Below are positions 1 through 5,247 of a DNA stretch of 5,247 nt, piece by piece. Each line of letters begins with the position of its first letter. Position 1 is the first letter of the stretch. This DNA comes from Verrucomicrobiota bacterium. Its GTDB lineage: Bacteria; Verrucomicrobiota; Verrucomicrobiia; Opitutales; UBA953. The position numbers were made by a program, and so were the translations under genes. The notes below the pieces were generated by a model. It was given only the letters and a program-made list of their open reading frames with translations. It was not told the origin of the DNA and did not search any database. The stretch is from positions 1 through 5,247 of the forward strand of contig SYID01000100.1 of assembly GCA_005798925.1 (NCBI GenBank), written 5' to 3'.

Positions 1-579
1 GGCCGAACCGCCGCCCTTGGCGACGAAGAGGAACTCGAACTTGGAACCCTTGACGGCGGCGATGTCGATCTGCGCGGGGAGGTTGGTGCCGGTGTTCTTC
101 TCCGCATAGAGGTCGAGCGGCGCGAGCTGCGAGTAGCGGAGGTTGTTCTGCGCGTAGGCCTGGTAGACGCCCAGGGAAAGCGCTTCGGCGTCGTCGCCGC
201 CCGTCCAGACCTGCTGGCCCTTCTTGGCGGTGACCTGCGCGGTGCCGGTGTCCTGACAGAACGGCAGCACGCCTTTCGCGGCGACCTCGGCGTTGCGCAG
301 CATCGCGAGCGCGACGGCGCGGTCGTTGTCGCTGGCTTCCTGGTCCGCGAGGATCGCGGCCACCTGCTCGAGGTGCTCGGTGCGCAGATAGAAGTTGATG
401 TCGTGCAGCGCCTGATTGGCGAGGAGGGTCAGGCCCTCGGGGGCGACCTTGAGGATCGGCTGGCCGGCGAACTCGGCGACGGAGACGTGCTCCTTGGTGA
501 GCAGGCGATACTTCGTGGTATCAGGGCCCAGCGGGAAAGGTTCCTGGTAATGGAAGGGAGAAGCCATCGCCGCCACCAT
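1..579 (-). CDS. fumA: Class I fumarate hydratase, N-terminal part (cut by window edge)
   Basis: This class I (iron-sulfur) fumarase reversibly hydrates fumarate to L-malate in the TCA cycle, in the cytoplasm. The visible 193 residues follow E. coli FumA/FumB almost end to end: FHYQEPFPLG at 9-18, EHVSVAEF at 30-37, ILKVAPEGLTLLA at 42-54, GVLPFCQDTGTA at 103-114, NLRYSQLAPLD at 146-156, NTGTNLPAQID at 162-172 and AKGGGSA at 187-193. Cys108 in CQDTGT matches the first [4Fe-4S] ligand of the family. About a third of a roughly 550-residue protein is seen; the other cluster ligands lie outside the window. The start at 579 is chosen because AGGAGGG ends 8 nt upstream; the ATG at 567 would sit too far away. 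It is the last visible gene of the pgsA-pgpA-ygfZ cluster. A related tartrate dehydratase is the main alternative, but the close match to FumA makes fumarase much more likely. Confidence 0.95.
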   Translation of the reverse strand, partial: MVAAMASPFHYQEPFPLGPDTTKYRLLTKEHVSVAEFAGQPILKVAPEGLTLLANQALHDINFYLRTEHLEQVAAILADQEASDNDRAVALAMLRNAEVAAKGVLPFCQDTGTAQVTAKKGQQVWTGGDDAEALSLGVYQAYAQNNLRYSQLAPLDLYAEKNTGTNLPAQIDIAAVKGSKFEFLFVAKGGGSA

Positions 580-587
580 ACGGGACG

Positions 588-594
588 CCCTCCT
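588..594 (-). promoter_or_regulatory. Ribosome binding site of the fumarase gene
   Basis: On the minus strand this reads AGGAGGG, a near-perfect Shine-Dalgarno sequence with 8 nt between it and the ATG at 579-577. It lies in the 34-nt gap after ygfZ. It decides between two in-frame ATG codons (579 and 567) in favour of the first, giving a protein that begins MVAAMASPF. It also shows that this genome uses Shine-Dalgarno sites, in contrast to the tig and clpP leaders. Confidence 0.85.
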
Positions 595-613
595 GCCCGC
601 AAACGGAAACAGG

Positions 614-1402
614 TCAGCGGGCCGGCATCCGCGCCGGCGCGCCGAGACGCACGCCGCTGACAACCGTACCTTCGGCGAGGTCGACCGAGACCAAGGCCAG
701 GCCAGCCTCACCCGCGGCGGAACGCACGACGCCGGCGACCTTGCCTTCGGGCGTCTTCAGCTCGAGACCGACGGAGACCGGACCCTCGACGCGACGCAGG
801 ATGCGACGCAAGGACCCCATGGACTGGATGCGGGCCATGACCTCCTGACCGAGGTAACAGCCCTTGGCATAGCTGACCCAAGCATCGAGGCCGCACTCCT
901 GCGGAAACTCATTGGCACCGCAATCAGCAGGGACGGACGGCACGCCGGCGGCGAGGCGGGCGGACTCCAACTCGGCGAGGCTGCCCGGTTCGCCCGGCGC
1001 GGCGGAAGCCGCGGGCGTGAGCACGTCCCAGGCGGCGACGCCGAAGCGACGGGTCGGAAAAAGTTTCGCGTCCGCGAGGACCGGCGTGGCGCCCCAGGCG
1101 ACGTAGCGCTGCCATCGGGGGGTTTCGTCCGTCGCGACGACGTCGTCGGCGATGACGTTGGCGGTCACGACCGCGATGAGCGCATCCGCCGCCAGATGCG
1201 GGCAGAGCAGAAGGAACGATCCGTCGGCTTCCTTGGCGACGACCGTGTGCGCGAGCACCCGGCCCTTCCGGTTGAGCCAGAGGGCGTCGGACAACGCGGC
1301 GCCGCGCAGGTCCGCCGTGCACTGCCCCTGCAGGAAAGCCGCCGCGTCTTCGCCCGTGATGCGGACGACCGCGGTGTCGGCCGGGACGAGACGTGCAGCC
1401 AT
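614..1402 (-). CDS. ygfZ: YgfZ/GcvT-like folate-binding protein
   Basis: This 262-residue cytoplasmic protein belongs to the YgfZ (COG0354) branch of the aminomethyltransferase (GcvT) fold. Family members bind tetrahydrofolate and help maintain certain Fe-S enzymes, including the tRNA methylthiotransferase MiaB in E. coli. The signature KGCYLGQE is at 180-187 with the conserved Cys182, preceded by the usual NEFPQECGLD at 164-173. The N-terminal GcvT-like part includes FLQGQCTADL at 23-32 and LNRKGRVL at 43-50. It is shorter than E. coli YgfZ (about 326 residues), mainly in the middle and C-terminal portions. The open frame continues upstream to 1705 but there it only shadows pgpA; the ATG at 1402 gives the family N-terminus and shares one nucleotide with the pgpA stop (TGATG), suggesting translation by re-initiation. 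No Shine-Dalgarno is seen. True GcvT is excluded by length and by the YgfZ motif. Confidence 0.92.
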   Translation of the reverse strand: MAARLVPADTAVVRITGEDAAAFLQGQCTADLRGAALSDALWLNRKGRVLAHTVVAKEADGSFLLLCPHLAADALIAVVTANVIADDVVATDETPRWQRYVAWGATPVLADAKLFPTRRFGVAAWDVLTPAASAAPGEPGSLAELESARLAAGVPSVPADCGANEFPQECGLDAWVSYAKGCYLGQEVMARIQSMGSLRRILRRVEGPVSVGLELKTPEGKVAGVVRSAAGEAGLALVSVDLAEGTVVSGVRLGAPARMPAR

Positions 1403-1878
1403 CAGACAAGCGACGCCCAGAGTCGCGAGACGGCCTGCAAGGCCAGGTTCGCGTAGACGGCCGCCATCACGTCGTCGAGGACGATGCCGAATCCTCCGGG
1501 CAGCTTCTCCAGCGCCTTGATGCCGAAAGGCTTCGTGATGTCGAGCAGCCGGAAGAACAGGAAGCCGAGCAGGATGAAGACGAACGAAGTCGCCCCGCCG
1601 TGGACGTGAGGGTTGAAGAGGAAGACCAGCGGCATCGCGGCGAACTCGTCGAGGATGACCTCGGACGGATCCTTCTTGCCGAGGAACGCGGCGGCCACGC
1701 CGCACAACAGGATCGCGGTCAGGACGACGAGGGCGTCGAACGCCAGCTCATGCTCCCAGCCCTTGGCGTGCGCGAGACGCACCACCAAGGCCCACCAGAG
1801 CAGGCCCGCCGCGGAACCCCACGTGCCGGGCGCCTTGAGACGGCCGAGCGGACCGAGCGTCGCGATCTGGACGATCAT
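1402..1878 (-). CDS. pgpA: Phosphatidylglycerophosphatase A
   Basis: PgpA removes the terminal phosphate from phosphatidylglycerophosphate to give phosphatidylglycerol, at the inner membrane. The 158-residue product carries the family's conserved blocks in order: LKAPGTWGS at 14-22, DPSEVILDEF at 70-79, FRLLDITKPFGI at 109-120 and GGFGIVLDDVMAA at 128-140. The acidic Asp77/Glu78 and Asp135/Asp136 fit the metal-dependent phosphatase family. Hydrophobic stretches around 24-36, 48-65, 81-89 and 98-111 indicate a multi-pass membrane protein. Its length is close to E. coli PgpA (about 170 residues). The ATG at 1878 overlaps the pgsA stop as ATGA, and the frame upstream of it only shadows pgsA. The overlap implies coupled translation with PgsA, which makes its substrate. 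There is no clear Shine-Dalgarno, as expected for a coupled start. Confidence 0.95.
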   Translation of the reverse strand: MIVQIATLGPLGRLKAPGTWGSAAGLLWWALVVRLAHAKGWEHELAFDALVVLTAILLCGVAAAFLGKKDPSEVILDEFAAMPLVFLFNPHVHGGATSFVFILLGFLFFRLLDITKPFGIKALEKLPGGFGIVLDDVMAAVYANLALQAVSRLWASLV

Positions 1879-2519
1879 GAGGCCAGGCCGGGCAGGTGCC
1901 GGCGATGCCGGATGAGATAGCTGAGCCCCGAGAACACGGTCAGCACGACGGACAGCCAGAACAGGGCCATGATGATGACTTCCCAGCGCTGATGCCATTC
2001 GGCCGAAAGCTTCCAATGCGACTCATACGCGCGCAGGCCGATGAGGTGGCCGATGGCCAGGATCTGCAGGAACGTCTTGATCTTGCCGAGGCCCTCGGCC
2101 TCGAGCACCTGACCCGAGGCGGCGGCGACGAGGCGGAGGCCGGTGATCAGGAATTCGCGGATGACGATGAGCATCACGCCGAAGGACGTGTAGAGCACCG
2201 TCGAAGCATCCGGCGACAGCGGCTCGCCCGCGTCGCTCCAACGCGTGACCGGCAGGCAGTCGACCGCGGCCAGGCCGATGAGCAGGCCCAGGATGAAGAT
2301 CTTGTCGACCAGGGCGTCCATCAGCCGGCCGAAGTCCGTGACCGCGTCGAGCTTGCGGGCGATCCAGCCGTCGAAGATGTCGGTCAGGGCCGCGAGGATG
2401 AACAGGGCGAGCGCCGCGCTGGCCCATGGGCCGGCCCAATAGGTCCAGACCGTGATCAGGAAGATGGCCGGCAGGCGGGCCGCGGTCAGGATATTAGGGA
2501 GATGCCGAAGAATATGCAT
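1875..2519 (-). CDS. pgsA: CDP-diacylglycerol--glycerol-3-phosphate 3-phosphatidyltransferase
   Basis: PgsA joins CDP-diacylglycerol and glycerol-3-phosphate to give phosphatidylglycerophosphate and CMP, the committed step to phosphatidylglycerol, in the inner membrane. The complete CDP-alcohol phosphatidyltransferase motif, D-G-x2-A-R-x8-G-x3-D-x3-D, is at 50-72 (Asp50, Gly51, Ala54, Arg55, Gly64, Asp68, Asp72), with the further conserved Asp47. The N-terminal LPNILTAARLPAIF (7-20), REFLITGLR (121-129) and GKIKTFLQI (145-153) blocks point to PgsA rather than phosphatidylserine synthase. Hydrophobic segments lie near 16-28, 32-46, 74-85, 113-120, 151-161 and 181-203. At 214 residues it is longer than E. 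coli PgsA (182), largely through about 19 extra residues between Lys73 and Arg121. The ATG at 2519 is the only reasonable start; the open frame upstream shadows coaD. No Shine-Dalgarno is visible. It heads the minus-strand cluster. Confidence 0.95.
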   Translation of the reverse strand: MHILRHLPNILTAARLPAIFLITVWTYWAGPWASAALALFILAALTDIFDGWIARKLDAVTDFGRLMDALVDKIFILGLLIGLAAVDCLPVTRWSDAGEPLSPDASTVLYTSFGVMLIVIREFLITGLRLVAAASGQVLEAEGLGKIKTFLQILAIGHLIGLRAYESHWKLSAEWHQRWEVIIMALFWLSVVLTVFSGLSYLIRHRRHLPGLAS

Positions 2520-2573
2520 GCGGGCTTGCGGAAAGGATGTTCCCGACCGAGAGTGAGCCGCAACAGGAAAACG
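2520..2573. promoter_or_regulatory. Divergent intergenic region between pgsA and coaD
   Basis: These 54 bp are the only space between the start codons of two divergent genes, so promoters for both must lie here or reach into the coding ends. TTGCGG at 2526-2531 and its inverted copy CCGCAA at 2558-2563 could each be read as a -35-like hexamer pointing toward coaD and pgsA respectively. The matching -10 positions (GAGAGT on plus, ACATCC on minus) are poor, so this is inference. The AT-rich start of pgsA (2491-2519) might instead hold a -10 box for coaD. Confidence 0.4.
2565..2568 (+). promoter_or_regulatory. Ribosome binding site of coaD
   Basis: AGGA lies 5 nt before the ATG at 2574, a short but acceptable Shine-Dalgarno site. 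It supports this ATG as the coaD start over upstream in-frame ATGs that fall inside the pgsA gene on the other strand. Confidence 0.6.
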
Positions 2574-3074
2574 ATGCCCCGAGCCCTCCGCACCGCCGTC
2601 TACCCCGGCACCTTCGATCCGGTCACGCTCGGGCATCTGGACGTCCTGCGCCGGGCCTCGCGCCTCTTCGACCGCGTCATCGTCGCCGTCGCGGCCAGCG
2701 ACAGCAAGAACCCTTGGTTCTCCGTCGAGGAACGACTCACCATGGCCCGCGAAGCCTGCCGCGGCCTGCGCAACGTCAAGGTCCTCGAGCTCGCCGGCCT
2801 CACCGTCGAGTTCGCCCGCCGGCACAAGGCCGCCGCGATCATCCGCGGCCTCCGCAAATTCAGCGATTTCGAGTTCGAATTCGACCTCGCCCACGCCAAC
2901 CGGCTCATGGCCCCGGAGATCGAGACCGTGATCCTGATGCCCAGCCAGGACCAGTTCGTGACGTCCTCCAGCTTCGTGAAGGACATCGCGCGGCACAAGC
3001 TCTCGCAGGCCGCGGCCTTCGTCCCCCGCTGCGTCCTGCCCCGCCTCCGGCGCCGTTTGGCCGAAAAGGCCTGA
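2574..3074 (+). CDS. coaD: Phosphopantetheine adenylyltransferase (PPAT)
   Basis: CoaD transfers AMP from ATP to 4'-phosphopantetheine, giving dephospho-CoA and pyrophosphate, the penultimate step of coenzyme A synthesis in the cytoplasm. The 166-residue product matches the usual length of bacterial CoaD (about 160). It shows the nucleotidyltransferase motif YPGTFDPVTLGH at 10-21, with the T-x-G-H signature ending at His21, equivalent to E. coli His18. It also has Lys45 (matching Lys42), IIRGLRKFSDFEFE at 89-102 including Arg91, and the C-terminal nucleotide-binding SSSFVKD at 131-137. The ATG at 2574 is chosen from the family N-terminus and an AGGA site; an open frame continues upstream but opposite pgsA. 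It runs divergently from pgsA and is followed by 106 bp before tig, so it may be its own unit. Nothing seems missing or odd. Confidence 0.97.
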   Translation: MPRALRTAVYPGTFDPVTLGHLDVLRRASRLFDRVIVAVAASDSKNPWFSVEERLTMAREACRGLRNVKVLELAGLTVEFARRHKAAAIIRGLRKFSDFEFEFDLAHANRLMAPEIETVILMPSQDQFVTSSSFVKDIARHKLSQAAAFVPRCVLPRLRRRLAEKA

Positions 3075-3094
3075 AAAGCGGCCCGCCTCCGCTG

Positions 3095-3120
3095 TTGACC
3101 GTGGGGGGTAGTTCTATTTG
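3095..3120 (+). promoter_or_regulatory. Possible promoter of tig
   Basis: TTGACC at 3095-3100 is a good -35 hexamer match in a region otherwise of very high GC. The best -10-like sequence is TATTTG at 3115-3120, but the spacing is 14 bp, shorter than the usual 16-18. A G6 run (3103-3108) fills most of the spacer. If used, transcription would start near 3127, giving a tig leader of about 54 nt. The element sits just after coaD and is the only AT-richer patch in the 106-bp gap, which fits a promoter for the tig-clpP-clpX cluster. This is inference from the sequence alone. Confidence 0.4.
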
Positions 3121-3180
3121 CTCGGCCCTTCCCCCCGCGGCGTCCGCCGACCCAGGGCCTCCCTTCCTTTCATACCAACC

Positions 3181-4470
3181 ATGGACATCAAAATCCAAGA
3201 AACCAACCCGACCCGCCGCTCCGTCACCGTGACGGTCCCCGCTGCGACCGTCGCCGCCGCCGAGAAGGAAGTCGTCAAGGGCTTCACCCGCGAGGCCGCC
3301 CTGCCGGGTTTCCGTCCGGGCAAGGCGCCCGAGGCCATCGTCCGCCAGAAATACGGCAAGCAGATCGCCGACGAGGTCAGCCAGCGCCTCCTCTCCCAGG
3401 GGTATGAGCGCATCCAGCAGGAGAAGGGCTTCACCATCTACACCGTCGCCGACGTCCAGAAGGAACCCGGCGCCGGCGCCGATGCGGTCTTCCGCTACGA
3501 AGTCGACGTCGTGCCCGAGTTCAAGACCCCCGACTGGAAAGCCGTGAAGGTCCCGGCCGAGACCGTCACCGTCACCGACGCCGACATCGACCAGCATCTC
3601 CAGAAGATCCTCGAACAGCGCGCCCGCTACGAGAAGACCGAGGACGCCGCCGCCAAGGGCGACTACGTCCGCATCGGCTACGTCGGCACCGTCGACGGCA
3701 AGCCCGTCAGCGAGCTCGACGCCGAAGCGAAGTCCTACGGCAGCGCCGAATCCACCTGGGAGGAAGCCGGGGCCGAAGGCGCCGCCGTCGCCGTCCCCGC
3801 CATCGCCCAGGCCGTGATCGGCCTCAAGGCCGGCGCCACCGCCCAGGCCGAATACGTCTTCCCCGCCACGCATGAGCGCGAAGCCCTCCGCGGCAAGAAG
3901 GTCGCCTACGCGATCACCGCCAGCGAAGTCCGCCGCAAGCAGCTGCCCGTCGTCGACGAGGCGTTCTGCAAGGCCGTCGGCGTGAAGGACGCCGCAGAAC
4001 TCCGCGCCCAGCTCCGCAAGGGCCTCGAAGGCTCCAAGCAGCAGGCCGCCGAGACCGCCCGCCGCGAGAAGGCCGTCGACGCCCTCCTCGCCGGCCAGGA
4101 CTTCCCCCTGCCGGAATCCGCCGTCCTTTCCGTCGCCCAGGGCCTCTTCTACCAGTACGCCGAGATGCGCCTGCGCAGCGGCACCAGGCCCGAGGAGCTC
4201 GAGACCCAGCGCGACGAGATCCTCGCCGAAGCCAAGAAGGCCGCCGCCCTCCGCGTCCGCGCCCAGTTCGTCCTCGCCCGCATCGCCGAAGAGCTGAAGC
4301 TCGAGGTGTCCCGCGAAGAGCTCGGTTCCGCGATCATGCAGGCCGCCCAGGCCAGCCAGACCCAGCCCGAAAAGCTGGTCAAGGACCGCCAGCGCCTCGC
4401 CGAACTCCGCCGCGACGCCCTCCTCAACAAGGCCCTCGACGCCGTCCTCGCGGGCGGAGCCGCCGCCTGA
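3181..4470 (+). CDS. tig: Trigger factor, ribosome-associated chaperone and prolyl isomerase
   Basis: Trigger factor binds the ribosome at the exit tunnel and shields nascent chains in the cytoplasm. The 429-residue product is the normal length (E. coli 432) and has all three parts. The N-terminal ribosome-binding domain (about 1-115) has the signature GFRPGK at 43-48 in LPGFRPGKAP, at the same positions as the E. coli Phe44-Arg45 ribosome contact. A FKBP-like prolyl isomerase domain spans about 159-249 (GDYVRIGYVGTVDG at 160-173, VIGLKAG at 212-218). The helical SurA-like chaperone region covers about 115-150 and 250-429, beginning with QLPVVDEAFCKAVG at 254-267, and is rich in Ala, Glu and Lys. 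The ATG at 3181 gives the family N-terminus (MDIKIQE). No Shine-Dalgarno is present; the leader is pyrimidine-rich. It heads the conserved tig-clpP-clpX cluster. Confidence 0.97.
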   Translation: MDIKIQETNPTRRSVTVTVPAATVAAAEKEVVKGFTREAALPGFRPGKAPEAIVRQKYGKQIADEVSQRLLSQGYERIQQEKGFTIYTVADVQKEPGAGADAVFRYEVDVVPEFKTPDWKAVKVPAETVTVTDADIDQHLQKILEQRARYEKTEDAAAKGDYVRIGYVGTVDGKPVSELDAEAKSYGSAESTWEEAGAEGAAVAVPAIAQAVIGLKAGATAQAEYVFPATHEREALRGKKVAYAITASEVRRKQLPVVDEAFCKAVGVKDAAELRAQLRKGLEGSKQQAAETARREKAVDALLAGQDFPLPESAVLSVAQGLFYQYAEMRLRSGTRPEELETQRDEILAEAKKAAALRVRAQFVLARIAEELKLEVSREELGSAIMQAAQASQTQPEKLVKDRQRLAELRRDALLNKALDAVLAGGAAA

Positions 4471-4482
4471 GGTTGAGATTTC

Positions 4483-4495
4483 GCCCGTTCCGGGC
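4483..4495 (+). other. Small hairpin in the tig-clpP gap
   Basis: GCCCG-TTC-CGGGC forms a perfect 5-bp stem with a 3-nt loop, centred in the 45-nt gap between tig and clpP. There is no T-run after it, so it is not a normal Rho-independent terminator. It could stabilise or separate parts of a processed tig-clpP transcript, or be chance in GC-rich DNA. Confidence 0.3.
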
Positions 4496-4515
4496 ACAGT
4501 CCTTCCCGCACCCCC

Positions 4516-5112
4516 ATGTCCTACATCATTCCTAACGTCGTCGAACGCGACGCCCGCGGCGAGCGAGCCTGGGACATCTACAGCCGCCTGCTGAAGGACC
4601 GCATCATCTTCATCGGCTCGCCGATCTACGACGAGGTGGCCAACGCGGTCATCGCCCAGCTGCTGTTCCTGCAGATGGAGGACCCGAAGAAGGACATCTC
4701 GATCTACATCAACTCGCCGGGCGGCTCCATCACCGCCGGCATGGCCATCTACGACACGATGAACTTCCTCACGTGCGAGGTGAACACCTACTGCATCGGT
4801 CTCTCGGCCAGCATGGCCACGGTCCTCCTCGCCGCCGGCACCAAGGGCAAGCGCCACGCGCTCCCGAACTGCCGCGTGATGATCCATCAGCCCAGCGGCG
4901 GTGCGACCGGCCAGACTTCCGACATCTCGATCGCCGCGAAGGAGATCCTCCGCTGGCGCGACACGCTCAACCACGTCCTCGCCAAGCACAGCGGCAAGAC
5001 GCCCGAGGAACTGCAGCGCGACTCCGACCGCGATTTCTACATGACGGCCGAGCAGGCGAAGGCCTACGGCCTCGTCGACCACGTCGTGATGCCCAAGCCG
5101 GGCCGCGCCTGA
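4516..5112 (+). CDS. clpP: ATP-dependent Clp protease proteolytic subunit
   Basis: ClpP is the serine peptidase of the ClpXP/ClpAP machines; it forms a double heptameric chamber in the cytoplasm that degrades unfolded or tagged proteins fed by an AAA+ unfoldase. The 198-residue product has the full fold and catalytic triad: Ser99 (in SASMAT), His124 (in MIHQP) and Asp173 (in SDRDFY). YINSPGGSITAGMAIYDTM at 64-82 forms the conserved oxyanion strand-turn, and RGERAWDIYSRLLKDRIIF at 14-32 is the typical N-terminal block. The N-terminus begins almost where mature E. coli ClpP does, so little or no propeptide is present. The loop before the active serine reads GLSASMAT instead of the usual GQAASM, while the triad itself is intact. 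It lies 45 nt after tig and 4 nt before clpX. No Shine-Dalgarno is seen before the ATG at 4516, but the family alignment fixes this start. Confidence 0.97.
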   Translation: MSYIIPNVVERDARGERAWDIYSRLLKDRIIFIGSPIYDEVANAVIAQLLFLQMEDPKKDISIYINSPGGSITAGMAIYDTMNFLTCEVNTYCIGLSASMATVLLAAGTKGKRHALPNCRVMIHQPSGGATGQTSDISIAAKEILRWRDTLNHVLAKHSGKTPEELQRDSDRDFYMTAEQAKAYGLVDHVVMPKPGRA

Positions 5113-5116
5113 GCCC

Positions 5117-5247
5117 ATGGCCGGCGACCGCGCCGAGAGCTGCTCCTTCTGCGGCAAGCCGGCCGCCCAGGCCGGCAAACTGATCGCCGGACCCGGCGGC
5201 GTCGGCATCTGCGACGCCTGCGTGGGCACCTGCGGCCGCCTCCTCGA
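5117..5247 (+). CDS. clpX: ClpX unfoldase, N-terminal zinc-binding domain (cut by window edge)
   Basis: ClpX is the AAA+ unfoldase partner of ClpP, recognising substrates and threading them into the protease. Only the first 43 residues are visible. They match the ClpX zinc-binding domain: CSFCGKPA at 9-16, KLIAGPG at 21-27 and ICDACVGTC at 31-39. Cys9, Cys12, Cys32 and Cys35 are the zinc ligands of this dimerising, adaptor- and substrate-binding domain. The spacing between the Cys pairs is 19 residues, one more than the 18 of E. coli and B. subtilis ClpX. The tail before the first Cys is short (8 residues versus 14 in E. coli). The ATG at 5117 lies 4 nt after the clpP stop with no Shine-Dalgarno, suggesting coupled translation. 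The Walker motifs lie beyond the window, so the AAA+ domain is assumed from the family and from position after clpP. Confidence 0.93.
   Translation, partial: MAGDRAESCSFCGKPAAQAGKLIAGPGGVGICDACVGTCGRLL

Noticed and set aside
912..1520. Plus-strand open frames opposite ygfZ
   Set aside because: They are short, Arg/Ala-rich, have no recognisable motif, and shadow a gene with clear family signatures.
1403..1705. An upstream in-frame extension of ygfZ
   Set aside because: It overlaps pgpA in another frame with Arg-rich nonsense sequence, while YgfZ homology begins right at the ATG overlapping the pgpA stop.
1879..2016. An upstream in-frame extension of pgpA into pgsA
   Set aside because: The added 46 residues overlap the pgsA coding end and do not resemble PgpA; the ATGA overlap at 1875-1878 is a typical coupled start.
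1896..2573. An upstream in-frame extension of coaD on the plus strand
   Set aside because: It lies opposite pgsA, the added residues are low-complexity and charged, and CoaD has its normal length and N-terminus from 2574, with an AGGA site in front.
2520..2996. An upstream in-frame extension of pgsA on the minus strand
   Set aside because: It is antisense to coaD and adds 159 residues with no match to PgsA; the family N-terminus begins at 2519.
3077..3093. AGCGG/CCGCT hairpin just after coaD as a terminator
   Set aside because: The stem is only 5 bp with a 7-nt loop and no T-run follows, so it does not meet the pattern of a Rho-independent terminator.
2905..5229. A very long minus-strand open frame (774 codons) opposite tig, clpP and the start of clpX
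   Set aside because: It shadows three confidently identified genes, and its Gly/Leu/Asp/Ala-rich translation resembles no protein I know. High-GC codon bias on the coding strand keeps the opposite frame free of stops.
1..5247. A defence, mobile or otherwise new system
   Set aside because: Every long coding region is a recognised housekeeping gene, the gaps total only a few hundred bases, and no integrase, transposase, repeat array or foreign-looking composition is visible.

Overview
The window is a compact, GC-rich bacterial chromosome segment made only of housekeeping genes. It holds eight protein-coding genes, of which two are cut by the window edges. There are no RNA genes, mobile elements, repeats or CRISPR arrays that I can support. 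The protein sequences and the gene set (class I fumarase, YgfZ, PgsA/PgpA, CoaD, Tig-ClpP-ClpX) suggest a high-GC Gram-negative bacterium. My best guess is Verrucomicrobiota, perhaps Opitutales, but this rests on impression and not on a search.

The left half (1-2519) is a minus-strand cluster that looks like one operon, read right to left: pgsA, pgpA, ygfZ, then a class I fumarase that runs off the left edge. pgsA and pgpA overlap by 4 nt (ATGA), pgpA and ygfZ share one nucleotide (TGATG), and ygfZ is 34 nt from the fumarase start. PgsA and PgpA catalyse consecutive steps of phosphatidylglycerol synthesis. YgfZ is a folate-binding Fe-S maintenance protein, and the class I fumarase is an oxygen-sensitive [4Fe-4S] TCA-cycle enzyme, so the last two genes also make functional sense together.

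A 54-bp divergent gap (2520-2573) separates this cluster from a plus-strand series: coaD (coenzyme A synthesis), a 106-bp gap with a possible promoter, then tig (trigger factor), clpP and the start of clpX. The tig-clpP-clpX order is the widely conserved protein-quality-control cluster, in which a ribosome-bound chaperone is followed by the ClpXP protease. The clpP-clpX gap is only 4 nt.

No stretch longer than 106 bp lacks a gene. I found no evidence of a new biological system. The points worth a second look are modest: the YgfZ-fumarase pairing, a variant active-site loop in ClpP, an insertion in PgsA, Shine-Dalgarno-less pyrimidine-rich leaders on tig and clpP, and the tight divergent promoter region.
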